From Heligmosomoides polygyrus polygyrus (Eukaryota > Nematoda > Chromadorea > Rhabditida > Heligmosomidae): DNA of 64,000 nucleotides. Location: positions 60,352,034-60,416,033 of the forward strand of contig OX377202.1 of the NCBI GenBank assembly GCA_947396885.1. Reading direction: 5' to 3'. The notes under the pieces are model-generated. The model saw only the letters and a list, made by a program, of their open reading frames with translations. It did no database searches and was not told the DNA's origin. Both the position numbers and the translations under genes were made by a program. Positions 45,466 to 56,300 of the stretch are shown piece by piece (position 1 is the first letter of the stretch; each line of letters starts with the position of its first letter).

Positions 45466-46884
45466 CTCCGTACGCCTCACAAGGAAACTGTCGGAACAGT
45501 ACGCCGGAACGGCAAGAACGAGTACTATAGGGAGAATCTCCGTCCTTCAAATAGTAACAGAACATGTTTTGTTTTGCCGAATCCTTGAGGCAAACGAGTA
45601 GGAGGGTGTAGTGATTAAGGGTCTGCAGAGCGAGCTTACTACGGCAGCGCAAGATGCTGACTTCGTGGAATGGGTGGCGCAGTGGTGGAGGGGCTGACTC
45701 ATGTCCGTGAGGTCGAGGGTTCGGTTCCCATGCTACGTCGCATTTTTGCACTTTTACCATAGTACCGGATTTCCATAGAGATTTCCACATCTGAACTTGT
45801 TTTGGAGTTTGCTACGGTAAGATGTTTCTATTACTTATTATTTGTCGACATCTCGTAGTTGACCAGCAATGTCCCAAATATGCCAAATTCGATTACATAT
45901 GAATCTTTTACTCTAATAAATTGTTCTCATTGTCAATGTAAGAAATTTTGACGCAGGAACAACATGAAGCAGCAGCAGAATACCAGAAAATCAAATGCAA
46001 TTTATTAGTGTCGGTGAGTGCCACCAGTGTACTCACAGTGTAGGAGGGGACCACATGATCTTCAACTTGACCTACCACCTCGACCAATATTCTCGCCTCT
46101 GTTATGCTTACGAATTCGCGCGGTCATAATACGCTGCTGCTAACATCACCTCTACATTGTCTGCTAATAGTCGAATGGTTATTCACCTACTGACACTGAA
46201 GTGCGGAGCTCCACTGGATGCTGTCCCTTCGAGAGGCGAGATGAAGCTGGTGGAAAGGATGGTAGGTATCCTACGGGATTTCGAACTACGACAGCTGGAA
46301 ATCGGCGAAGTGGGGAAGTGGAGGTAGTGGAAGAAGAGGACCAAGAGTTTCAACCAGAAGAGATTGTGCCGGGTCACGACGACATTAACCCGTGAAGGCA
46401 CTATCACGTTTTCGGGAGGACAGATCGATTTGGAGGAAAATGCTTGGCTATACTATAGTTGTTATACTATACAAGTTTGAGAGCAGGGGAAGTGGACTGT
46501 ATCGCGATTCCAGGCTTGGGCTGCAGCGGAGTGCCACTGGGCAGGAACTGTGAAGCCAAAAACAAATTTAGATATGGAAATCTCTATGGAAATCCGATAC
46601 TATGGTAAAAGTAGCAAAAATGCAGCGTAGCATGGGAACCGAACCCTCGACCTCACGAACACGAGGCAGCCCCTCTACCACTGCACCACCCAGTCCGCGG
46701 CACTGCATCTTGCGCTGCCGTGGAAGACTCGCTCTGCGGACCCTTAACCATTACACCCTCGTACTCGTTTGCCTCAAGGATTCGGCAAAAACAAGACATG
46801 TCTGTTACTATATGGAGGACGGAGATTCTCCCTATAGTACTCGTTCTTGTCGTTCCGGCGTACCGCTCAGACAGTTCCCTTGTT
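45466..46884. mobile_element. Long inverted-repeat element (1.4 kb) with tRNA-like boxes in both arms
   Basis: Arm 45478-45800 pairs with 46553-46884 (shared GAATCCTTGAGGCAAACGAG, CTCTATGGAAATCCG on the opposite strand). In the left arm, GGGTGGCGCAGTGGTGGAGG and GGTTCGGTTCCCA at 45672-45735 look like Pol III A and B boxes; the right arm carries the complement. It may be one long-TIR element or two SINE copies in opposite orientation. The 0.75-kb middle holds a short acidic frame. Confidence 0.8.
46172..46397 (+). CDS. Candidate small coding exon, acidic C-terminus (weak)
   Basis: A frame after TAATAG runs 75 codons to TGA at 46395-46397 and ends EVEVVEEEDQEFQPEE followed by IVPGHDDINP. The acidic tail is not expected from repeat DNA and TCTGCTAATAG could be an acceptor. 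A rival reading uses GGATG|GTAGGT near 46262 as a donor. No homology recognised; it lies in the middle of the long inverted-repeat element. Confidence 0.2.
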
Positions 46885-47853
46885 AGTTGCCAGAACTACA
46901 CGGACGCAATTATTTGGATTCCGCATGGCCAGAAATGATTCATTCGTAGCAATCAGCAGAAAATGCGCTTCGTCGCGGGTGTATCAAAGATACCACCACT
47001 GTCCGTCACTTTTTGCAGTTTTTATTTTCAAAATTGATGTCGCGGTCCATTTTGGCACAACTTTGGTGACAATTAAGAGAGTTGAGATAGATTTTGCCTT
47101 AGGTGTTGGTTTCGCAGCAAACTAGGGCAAGTTTCCTGTCTTATAGGAGTATCAAAGAGGTCCGAATATCAACAGAAGGAACTGCTTATAATACGCTGAC
47201 TATTCCAAGTTAGGTTCCCCTTTCGCAACTGGCGACTAGCGCTCGCAAGCGAGTGTCGTTGTCCTATACAGTCTTTTCCGCAATCCGCCATTTTGAAGTG
47301 CTGTTTCAAGGATTTGAGAGAGACATCCTTTTAAATCTCTTGAACAAATAAAGTGGACACTTAGCAAGCCTAGAGTCCCAAACACATTCAAGTAGTGCAC
47401 CTAGAGATCACTTTTTCTTTTAATATAGGACAGGAAAGCAGAGGAATCCCTGCGACCATGTCAAGCTTGAAGTGAAATGGTTTGAGGACGCCTAGCAAAA
47501 CAAGCAGGAGACGTTTCGGAGTCTGCTCTTAATGCCCCATCGTACACAACCACTTGGGGCGTTCATCTGTCCATGTACGCGCATCAAGTCTGCACGAAGT
47601 GGCTGGATACACCAAGTGCACGCCCATCTCTATAAATATTCCTTAGCGATAATATTCGCAAAAGTGAGCACATGCCTAGTAACCCCAGATTGTATCGCGA
47701 CAGCACCGTATTCTCAACCATGCATCTACAGTTGTAAGAAAACCCTGCTTACCAACGTTTCTCTTACTGTGGACCTCCTACACTTCATGACCATTGTCGA
47801 AAAAGTGTAGGGGTGGTAAAGGTGGTTGGCAAAAGTCAGTTTCATGGGCTGAC
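46885..47853. other. No recognisable feature
   Basis: Short frames only. Confidence 0.4.
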
Positions 47854-48273
47854 TCAAGCTTCCTCTTCTATGCAGGGTTCAGAAGACGCAATGAGGAACA
47901 TTTGGCAAATTGTGTTTTTATGGTTGGTGGTAGATGGGGGAGGGGAGGGAGGTGGAGGTCTATGCGGTTCTGCCTCACTGACAGCAGGGGTTGGGTAGAC
48001 CGACCGGCTGGTTAGGCAAGTCTGTCCATCGCGATTACGACAAGTTTGGACCACAGCGTTTACAAGGGGATCGGTTTGGCTCGTTGTTTTCGATTGAACT
48101 TCTACCGTCACGTACGAGATTTGGTTAACCTCCCCTTGAGGCGGCTTTAGTGTGTCAAAAACGGGGCGGGGCGCCGCTCTCAGACTCAGGACATGTTTGC
48201 GGTGAGGGGTGGTCGTTCTTTCCCTCTCTGGTGTCGGCATTGGACCATAGCCAACGGTCCAATTGATTCGCAC
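47854..48273 (-). CDS. Uncertain - strand frame, proline-rich (weak)
   Basis: 139 codons. The middle (QISYVTVEVQSKTTSQTDP) and a run of prolines (HRPPPPSPPPSTTNH) look more protein-like than the repeats around it, but the N-terminal part lies in repeat sequence shared with 52.47 kb. No family recognised; it may be a transposon relic or chance. Confidence 0.15.
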   Translation of the reverse strand: MRINWTVGYGPMPTPERERTTTPHRKHVLSLRAAPRPVFDTLKPPQGEVNQISYVTVEVQSKTTSQTDPLVNAVVQTCRNRDGQTCLTSRSVYPTPAVSEAEPHRPPPPSPPPSTTNHKNTICQMFLIASSEPCIEEEA

Positions 48274-48356
48274 TTAGGCGACGCTCTGAGTCATCGTCCT
48301 AGTCAAAATGGCTCATGGACAGGGCGGAAGGATGACTCAGAGCGTCCACCCTTTCT

Positions 48357-49306
48357 CTTAGGGCCTCTACAGAGTCTCGCGGCAGCACCACGAGAAATCG
48401 TCCATATCGCTCCCACCGCAGTGGGACCCACGCTGCCACTGTGGTGGAAGCCGTGGCGCGGACGAGTCGCGGAGCCGCCGCACGCAGTGGTCCCCGAGGG
48501 CTGCCGCAGTTCACGCGGCTGTCACCCGCAGCGCCAGGAGCTGCGGGTGAGACCCGCCGGGGACATGATAGATGGGTGTCGATTATGGTTCATCTATTTG
48601 GAAACATTTTTTAAACGAATTTACATGCTAGGAATAGGAATGTAATAGGTTGGTGCGTAATTTCTGTCCATAAAAGGGCTTGACAACCAACAATATAATC
48701 ACCGCTAGTGTCGACAAATGGAGGCGTATGGAATCCTGCACTCAAAACGTAACGCAAAAAAAGCCTTAGCACTATTTTAGGTAACCTTAATTGCACGGAA
48801 AACCTTCGCTGCCTTCCAGCCACAAGTGAGCCGTGTGAGGTTTAAGGAAAACCCTTGCACAGAAATGCAACAATAAAGCAGACCGTTTTTTAAGTATCAG
48901 CTATAACTGAATCGGACAGACCTCCCGGACTCAACAAGGCATCGGAGGGAATGCTGTCATCACAAGGGCTACCACGTTATCTCCGACCTTCTTTTCAACC
49001 GAAGAACTTTTAGTGGAGGTAGAACGACAAAAGTGAGAGCAAACACAAAATGGTACGGAACTGTTGAGTTATAAGGAGTGTTCTATTAGATTTCGGGGCT
49101 TACATTCAAGAAGTCCTAACTTGGCATAGAAAACGCTTCTTCACAAAAGAAAAAGCGTTTTGCTTACTACATCTCTGACATTCTTAGAAGCCGCAACTAC
49201 GGCAAAAGTACGCAGTATTGCGTACGGTGACCCTCGCGGCGCCGCACCACCCGCCGTTGTCATGGCGGGTCCGCGGCACCCGCAAGACTCTTCTGCCGGC
49301 CTAAGC
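48357..49306. mobile_element. 0.95-kb TIR element, copy 2
   Basis: Direct repeat of 30510-31466, with about the same ends and scattered substitutions and small indels. No coding capacity. Confidence 0.8.
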
Positions 49307-49499
49307 AAAAGACAACACGTTTTCTCAAAAATCATTGTATAAAGAGGTCTTCCAACTGTTTTATGCCTCGAAGGAGAGTACGCATGACGTTGTCGGCCAT
49401 AAACAGTTCGCAGGCCCATCCACTCATGCTATGGAATAATTAGAGTAAAATTATGATCCCTTTGTCATGATTTAGCAAACAAAAACCTTCAGTGTAATG

Positions 49500-49585
49500 G
49501 AGAAGTAGCTGCCTTGTCTGAATACATGCAGTAGTTAGAAAGTCCTGAGGGCGCCCTTGTCTGAATACATGCAGTAGCTACACAG
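49500..49585. repeat. Short tandem duplication
   Basis: CCTTGTCTGAATACATGCAG occurs at about 49512 and 49554, a tandem duplication of about 42 bases with one mismatch after TAG. Confidence 0.7.
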
Positions 49586-49781
49586 TTCTGAAGGCTGTAG
49601 AGAAGGTTCTAGAGGGAACTGGTCTTGTAGGTCAATAAGATCTTCTTTACAGTCCTATAACCACGAGTGGTGCGCCCTCGGTTTCAGAAGTTTAACCACT
49701 TATGCTCACGAATTCACTGATTTTTTGGCCTTTCCATATCGGTTCAGTACATAGTACACGCTTAGAGATCGGATCTTCCAG

Positions 49782-49969
49782 AAGTGATGAGAAATTTAGA
49801 AAATGCTCAGGAAGATTTTGTATTTATTGGTACCCCAGAGCAGATATGCACCATGGACCAACTAAAGCTGAACCTGGCTGCGAGTCCTACTACACCCGAG
49901 GCCGAACGTGTTGACTGCTCAATGTGTCAAGAGCTTTTTCACTCAGAGCATCTTCTTGCCGAAGGCTGA
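49782..49969 (+). CDS. Candidate terminal exon with a CxxC motif
   Basis: An acceptor (GGATCTTCCAG ending 49781) opens a frame of 62 codons ending at TGA 49967-49969. The frame reads VMRNLENAQEDFVFIGTPEQ, later EAERVDCSMCQELFHSEHLL; the CSMC...H...H part is like a small zinc finger. AATAAA at 50071-50076 lies about 100 bases past the stop, as for a short nematode 3' UTR. Codon use looks normal. Upstream exons were not found and no family is recognised. A CALCOCO/TAX1BP1-like C-terminal finger is a thought only. Confidence 0.4.
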
Positions 49970-50070
49970 GGTGAGGAACACGTTGAGGATGGGGCTGAAT
50001 ATCAGCAGTTTTCAATTGTACGTCAAAGTAGGATGGATGAGAGGTCATTATTAAGAACGGTGTCAAAACG

Positions 50071-50076
50071 AATAAA
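50071..50076 (+). terminator. Polyadenylation signal for the candidate exon
   Basis: AATAAA, 102 bases after the stop at 49969. Confidence 0.35.
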
Positions 50077-50287
50077 AGGAGGCAATTCGTCTATAATCAC
50101 GTTTCCGCGCATTTTTCGCCATGCGGCGTTTACTCCATGTGGTTCTCTTAGGAGGGGCTGGCATATGTTCGATGGCTACGTAGCCCACTAGAGATTCCTA
50201 TTGCCTTTGCGCGGACGCGGACTTATGACTCATCCGGCTGCCGGCCGGCGTCATTGGTCGGAGCGATGACTCAGAGCGTCCGCCTAA

Positions 50288-50762
50288 GGCCTGAGTTATA
50301 CTCCCGGGGAGCATTCGCGGAACGTCCGCGGACCAATGGTGCACGGCGGAGGCGGGCGTGGCGAGGCGCGACGAGTGACCCGGCGCGGGGTCCCGACGCG
50401 ATTTCCGCCCATCCGCGGAAGCTCCCGCGGGAGTATAACAGGGGGCTAAGGCCTCTGTTATATTCCCTCGGGAGCATCCGCGGAACGTCCGCGGACTAGG
50501 GTGCACCGCGGACGGCGGGCGTGGCGGGGCGCGGCGATTGGCCAGGTGAGGGATCTCGGCGCTTCGTGCCCTTCCGCGGAAGCTCCCGCGGGAGTATAAG
50601 GCCTCTGTTATACTCCCGCGGGAGCATCCGCGGAACGTCCGCGGACCAATGGTGCACGGTGGAGGCGGGCGTGGCGAGGCGCGGCGATTGGCCAGGTGAG
50701 GAGTCTCGGCGCGATTCCCGCCCGTCCGCGGATGCTCCCGCGGGAGTATAACAGAGGCCTAA
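50288..50762. mobile_element. Row of three GGCCT-ended MITEs of about 160 bp
   Basis: Three consecutive units (about 50288-50447, 50448-50605, 50605-50762) each start AGGCCT.TGTTATACTCCC-like and end GCTCCCGCGGGAGTATAAC. They share CATCCGCGGAACGTCCGCGG and are joined end to end with little or no spacer. Confidence 0.8.
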
Positions 50763-50767
50763 CACGG

Positions 50768-52474
50768 GCCTAAGGCCTATGGTATAGTCCCGCGGGAGTG
50801 CCCGCGGGACGTCGGCGGGCGGGAAGTGCACCGCGGAAAGTGGTCGCCGGTCGGCGGCCGACACTGAATGATAATCGCGTTGGAGCGCTTTACCACCTTT
50901 ACCCCGTCCGTGAACTAGGAACGTTCCAAGTTCACGGAATCGGTCGCTTTCGATTTGGAGCACGTTTATTTTTTGATAACGTTTTTGATAACGCCGACCG
51001 ACAACCTCCCGCGGTGCATTGCACTGCGGGAGGTTGTCGGGATGGCGGCTATTCTTCCTTCGCTGCGCCGCGAGCGGTCGCGTCGCGGACACGTGGCAGA
51101 CGTGGAAAACGAGGTCAGCGCGGTCAGTCGATGTGGAAGGCGGCCGATGGTCGGTCGGTGGCTGCTCACTGCTCCGTGGACTCTCCCTGAGCGACGAAAG
51201 CAGTAGAAACTGCAGTGGAAAGCAGTGGAAATGTGGAAACATGGGTAGTTTGGATGGCACACACCCTGGAGTCCCTTCCCTAGCCTGATTCTGCGCTCGA
51301 AGAGCGCAGAATCCATCCGCGGACTCTCTCTGAGCGACGAAAGCAGTTCCCACATGGGCAGTTTGGATGGCACACACCCTGGAGTCCCTTCCCTAGCCTG
51401 ATTCTGCGCTCGAAGAGCGCAGAATCCATCCGCGGACTCTCTCTGAGCGACGAAAGCAGTTCCCACATGGGCAGTTTGGATGGCACACACCCTGGAGTCC
51501 ATTCCCTAGCTTGATTCCGCAGAATCCATCCGCGGACTCTCCCTGAGCGACGAAAGCAGTTTCCACATGGGTAGTTTGGATGGCGCACACCCTGGAGTCC
51601 CTTCCCTAGCCTGATTCTACGCTCGAAGAGCGCAGAATCCATCCGCGGACTCTCCCTGAGCGACGAAAGCAGTTTCCACATGGGTAGTTTGGATGGCGCA
51701 CACCCTGGAGTCCCTTCCCTAGCCTGATTCTGCGCTCGAAGAGCGCAGAATCCATCCTAGGGCTCTCTCTGAGCGACGAAAGCAGTTCCCACATGGGCAG
51801 TTTGGATGGCACACACCCTGGAGTCCATTCCCTAGCTTGATTCCGCAGAATCCATCCGCGGACTCTCCCTGAGCGACGAAAGCAGTTTCCACATGGGTAG
51901 TTTGGATGGCGCACACCCTGGAGTCCCTTCCCTAGCCTGATTCTGCGCTCGAAGAGCGCAGAATCCATCCGCGGACTCTCCCTGAGCGACGAAAGCAGTT
52001 TCCACATGGGTAGTTTGGATGGCGCACACCCTGGAGTCCCTTCCCTAGCCTGATTCTGCGCTCGAAGAGCGCAGAATCCATCCTCGGACTCTCCCTGAGC
52101 GACAGAAGCAGTTCCCACAGGTGCAGTTTGGATGGCACACACCCTGGATGCTGCGAGAACCCCAGCTGCGCACTCCCCCTGAGCGCGCACAGCTATGAAG
52201 GAAAGATTTCGCGCTCTGTCGCAAAGATGCGTGAGAATATTGTGGCGGGTGCGTGCGTGCGATGAGCGCTCGCGGCGTAGCGAAGGAAGAATAAGCGCGA
52301 TCGGTTGTCGGTCGGCGGGGTCGTCCCGCGGACGAAAAGTATACCAGCCCGTCCACCAACCACCGCCGACGATCCGCGGAAAATGGGTATTGTCGACTGC
52401 GGCTATTGGGCGCGCGTTGGGTCCCGACTAGATTACTCCCGTTCCGCGCATACTTCCGCGGGACTATACCATAG
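50768..52474. mobile_element. GGCCT-ended element of 1.7 kb containing a 113/100-bp array
   Basis: Left TAAGGCCTATGGTATAGTCC and right complement (GGGACTATACCATAGGCCTA, ends 52472). Same end family as the preceding row, but the interior is 1.2 kb longer: a unique GC-rich part, an inverted CCTCCCGCGGTGCATTGCAC / GCACTGCGGGAGG pair near 51005-51040, and the tandem array 51180-52150. No transposase frame. Confidence 0.75.
51180..52150. repeat. 113-bp tandem repeat with 326-bp higher-order unit
   Basis: The word AGAATCCATC occurs at 51308, 51421, 51521, 51634, 51747, 51847, 51960 and 52073. Steps are 113, 100, 113, 113, 100, 113, 113, so the array repeats as 113+100+113 = 326 bp. The 100-bp unit lacks 13 bases of the GCGCTCGAAGAGCGC palindrome. 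Long frames across the array (up to 293 codons on the - strand) are repeat artefacts. Confidence 0.95.
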
Positions 52475-52587
52475 GCCTAAGTGTGAATCAATTGGACCCA
52501 CTGCCAACCATCGCTCAGCTGACCGGTTGGCTGGTTTGGTTGAGGAAAGGCCTACCTTACTTATCTTATCTCTTGCTCAGGAGCGAT
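52475..52587. repeat. Terminal repeat shared with 48.25 kb
   Basis: AAGTGTGAATCAATTGGACC at 52480 matches the complement of GGTCCAATTGATTCGCACTT at 48257. Confidence 0.5.
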
Positions 52588-52660
52588 AGCGTCAGCTTCA
52601 CGGAATGACCGAGCTCATTCCGTGAAGCTGACGCCCCTGACGCAGAGACGTACTCTGCGT
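52588..52660. repeat. Two adjacent hairpins
   Basis: GCGTCAGCTTCACGGAATGA (52589-52608) pairs exactly with 52615-52634 over a 6-base loop. Right after, CGCAGAGACG and CGTCTCTGCG (about 52640-52667) form a second hairpin. Confidence 0.85.
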
Positions 52661-53240
52661 CTCTGCGCTCTTCTTCATCATTGGAGCTGCGTCAAGCAGC
52701 AGGAGTGTGCCCATCCGTTTAAGCTCAACATTGGACAATTGAAGCTTTGCATTCTTGATCTGATGCGAGCCACGCATGTGCAGCAGTCATCCTCGAACCA
52801 TTTACTGCAGTTGTTACCAATGACTCGGTACTATTGATGTGAACTCCTATTTTCAGTTACTCGGGTGTGTCGCTGTGAATGGTCAACGGTTCATCGGCGT
52901 CGACTTGCAGCATGTATCTTCAGCTACTTGTAATTATGTGTGCTCGATGTCTTTTTTTCCAAATTCCACTGTGCAGGCGCTCTTGAGCGGAGCCACCCAT
53001 GAATAGCAGTTTGCTGGTGTTGTTCTTTTGTAAAGTAAAGCAATAAAAATTTATTACGGATGCGGCGATATTCTCTACAGACATCTACAGCAACGATGAG
53101 ATTAAATAGAAGTGTAGTCGTTCTGTGGTGCTTGCAGTGGATCAGATGCGTGGCCGTGCTGCCTAAAATTACGTAAATAACAACACCACTCACAAGGAAT
53201 GGAGAACGTCTCGGCTAGGGAGTTGTCCTACAGCTTCTGA
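52661..53240. other. Catalase downstream flank; no further gene recognised
   Basis: A + strand frame ends at 52835 (LNIGQLKLCILDLMR) but has no recognised family or flanking splice evidence I trust. Confidence 0.35.
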
Positions 53241-53244
53241 AGTT

Positions 53245-53250
53245 TTTATT
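53245..53250 (-). terminator. Polyadenylation signal of catalase
   Basis: TTTATT on the + strand (AATAAA on -) lies about 96 bases past the catalase stop at 53348-53346. Confidence 0.6.
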
Positions 53251-53345
53251 GCGCTTTTAGGTGAGAAAGAAAGCCAAATAGAACCACGCTTAAGAGTTTC
53301 TTCAAATTGGAAACTGTAGGGTCAATGAATTCCGTTTCACTTGCT

Positions 53346-56300
53346 TTAGCGGTCCTGGAAAAAAGGAGAATTCAACCATGGCCGCTCCATGAGCTTAATT
53401 GTCATTTTTATGAAGTGTAGGGAGAATACCTTGTGGGCGTTGTACGAATCGATCACCTTCCGAAGTTTGTTTCCAAAGTCCGGATGCACCTAAAAGTTGA
53501 GCGAGCTTCAGACAATGAATCCTCTAGAAATGATTTTACACAGATTTCCATTGCAAGATCTATCACGGGACGCGCAACAAGTCCACGATTCTCCGTTGCC
53601 TTTTGTATAAGTTGCTCTTTAAACGACATAGCAGCTCGTATGCACCATTTTGACGTCAAATTGTCCGCTCTTCTAAACAAACATGGTGCATTCGATGCAT
53701 TAAAAGAAGAGATCGCACTATGCACTCGAGTAGCTCGCTGCGATTTTTATTCGATTGGTAGTGCAAATGCTGCTTACATGCAGTACCAAAGTGAGGATAT
53801 GTGCTCCTTAAATTGTTTTCGTTGCACTGTGTGTTGTTGTCTTGCGGTGTGAAACTCCATTCAAAAAGAAATGTTTCAACGAATCGTATAAAAATCGTGA
53901 CGCCTTGGACAAGGGCATGACGCAGTCTCTTCTTTCGGCTCTAAAAAAGAGCGCCTTTCTGCTCTTTAAAACAAGCCCTAAACCATCATTGTTCCTTAAA
54001 AAATTATGTATTTTTTATAAAATTTCCAGCAATGCGTTCGCTTTTTGGGTAGGTGAATTGAAACTTGAGAAAAGTCATATTAAAATTCTCCTTGAACAAA
54101 AACTAATCAAACCTTCTTGGAGAGTCTGCAGTTTAATGCGGAAGGAGCTCGTTTTGAATTGGAAGATGTTCAATTTGATTTCACAACCGTCAGGCTTGTT
54201 TATAAGTGACCAATTTGACGTGAAAAGAGCCCAATTTAATGTGAAATGGTATAGATAAGAACCACTCATGCGTTCCAGCGTCAATATAATAGCTTCCGTC
54301 TGTATTCTCGAAACCTGGTAGGGCCGCCGCACAGTTAAGCGGGATTTTAGGCCGTCACTCGTTACTGATCACACAGAGATTACACATCAGGAGCCGGATT
54401 CATCAACGACTAACCCACGGGTATACGGGGTAGAGATACCCACGATGAAGAATGCGTCTCTGACTCTTGCCTTATCTCTACCTGACTCTTATCTTATCCC
54501 TACCCTCTATACCCCGCATACCCACGGGCTTAATTGTTGATGAATCCGGCCCCAGGTAAGCCTTATCGAACTCGGGGATGGTGCTGATACGGTTCGGGTC
54601 GGATCTGAACTGTTCTCCAACAGTCCATCCTCCAGACACGCGTGTCGAATTGTGAGGCGGAGCAGAGTCGCGGGCGGTGATCTGACAGGTTCGGTTCTGC
54701 ACAAGCGCCCACCTAGCCCTTCATCACGCTGAATCGTGCTCAACGAGTTGAACAGCGATGACAAAACGCTGAACTGTCTATACGCTACCCCAGCAGTTGT
54801 GATCCAGACTGTAGACGCATCCGACGAGCATCTACTTCATCGTTCATTGCTGGAAAATGGCTGTGAATTAGACCTATCTTTGGCTTGACCGTTCCTCCCA
54901 TTAATGTTTTTAGCGGCTCATGATTGCGGTGAACATAGTAAATGTTTTCAAAATGTGAAGGTCGCGTAGCGGATAGCGCAGCTGGAGGAGGCGTCAGCCG
55001 TGTGCATCCCGAAACAACGTTCCTGGTTGGCGTTTTTGCCCAGGTGGGCCTTTCACCCATTCAGGGTAGGTGAATTGGTACTAAAGGTGTCTGCAGCTGG
55101 CCAATTTGCGGCTTTCGCCGCTATTAAAAGCCGCCAGGTTCACCGCGCCATGGCGGCATACCGCAAAACTCTGAAGAATTTTTTTTTGAGACATTGGTAA
55201 CTGAGCTTTCGTGCACATAGATATGCAGTGCTTACGCTTGCGCGCTCTATTCCTGGCATTTCACTAAAAGTGTACCTTTCCAAAGTTTTGGATAGCGCGA
55301 TCCTGTATGAATGGCTTGCAGTCCTTCAACGTAGAGAAAATATTCTCCACGAGGCGGTCTTTTTCGTCTTCTTTCAGAACCTGAAGAAAAAAGACATTTC
55401 AGCGGTAGAATCTGATGGCTCAGACTGCAATACCTTTTCCCAGAACATTCGTGGCTGCTCGAAGTTGTCCTCGTTAATAGACTCATGACGAGCCACGTCA
55501 CCAGACACACTCCACTTGCTCTCTGCCGACCTTGGGCACTCCACTCCACCGTTGAAACTGTTCGGGAAATAGTTGGGAGCATTACCTGAACAACCCATTT
55601 CGACCTCGGTTTGCTTTTAGCTGGCCACGAGGTTCAAGCCTGAGGACAAACCTTGATTGTCATAAGAAGCGGCTCCGTCACGCTGAGTATTGTGAGCTCG
55701 CGCGCGGTACGGACAGTTGATCGGCAGCTGGATGTAGTTGGTGCCGAGGCGATGGAAGTGCGTGTCCGTATAGGAGAACAGCCTGCCCTGGAGCATTTTG
55801 TCGGGAGAGAACTCGATTCCAGGGACGACGTGAGCCGGACAGAACGCCGACTGTTCAACCTGGACAAAGGCGTAAATGGAAGCTGCTGATACTTCGTAGC
55901 TGTGCAGCAAAATGAGCAAAACCAGAACCTGACGTTCTGAGAGCGATTTCTGCTTCATTCCGACACTAACCTCCGCAAAGTAGTTCTTCGGGTTCCTGTT
56001 AAGCGTCATCGTTCCGACAGGAATCAACGGGAAGTCGCAGTGCGGCCAAACCTTCGTGACGTCGAATGGATTCATCGGCCATTTTTCGGCCTGCTCGAAG
56101 GTCATCACCTGAAGATAACCTACTTGGTGCATGTCGAGTTAGAAAGGCACTCGCTGTACTGTACCTGTATGTAGAATTTCCACTGCGGATACTCGCCTCG
56201 CTCGATCGCGTTATAGAGATCACGAATGGCATAATCGGGATCCTCCCCAGCTAGACGACCGGCCTCCGCGGCCATGAGGTTCTTGATTTTCTGAGGCTGA

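Noticed and set aside
50496..52359. Several - strand frames up to 293 codons
   Set aside because: They follow the 113/100-bp tandem array and the GC-rich GGCCT elements; peptides repeat with the units and match no domain.
53433..53852. + strand frame of 139 codons
   Set aside because: It overlaps the catalase last exons on the other strand; the catalase reading has homology and splice sites, this has neither.
54785..55060. - strand frame proposed as the catalase C-terminal exon
   Set aside because: It does not continue the family pattern; the VHPDFG exon at 53489-53430 does, with correct acceptor and phase.
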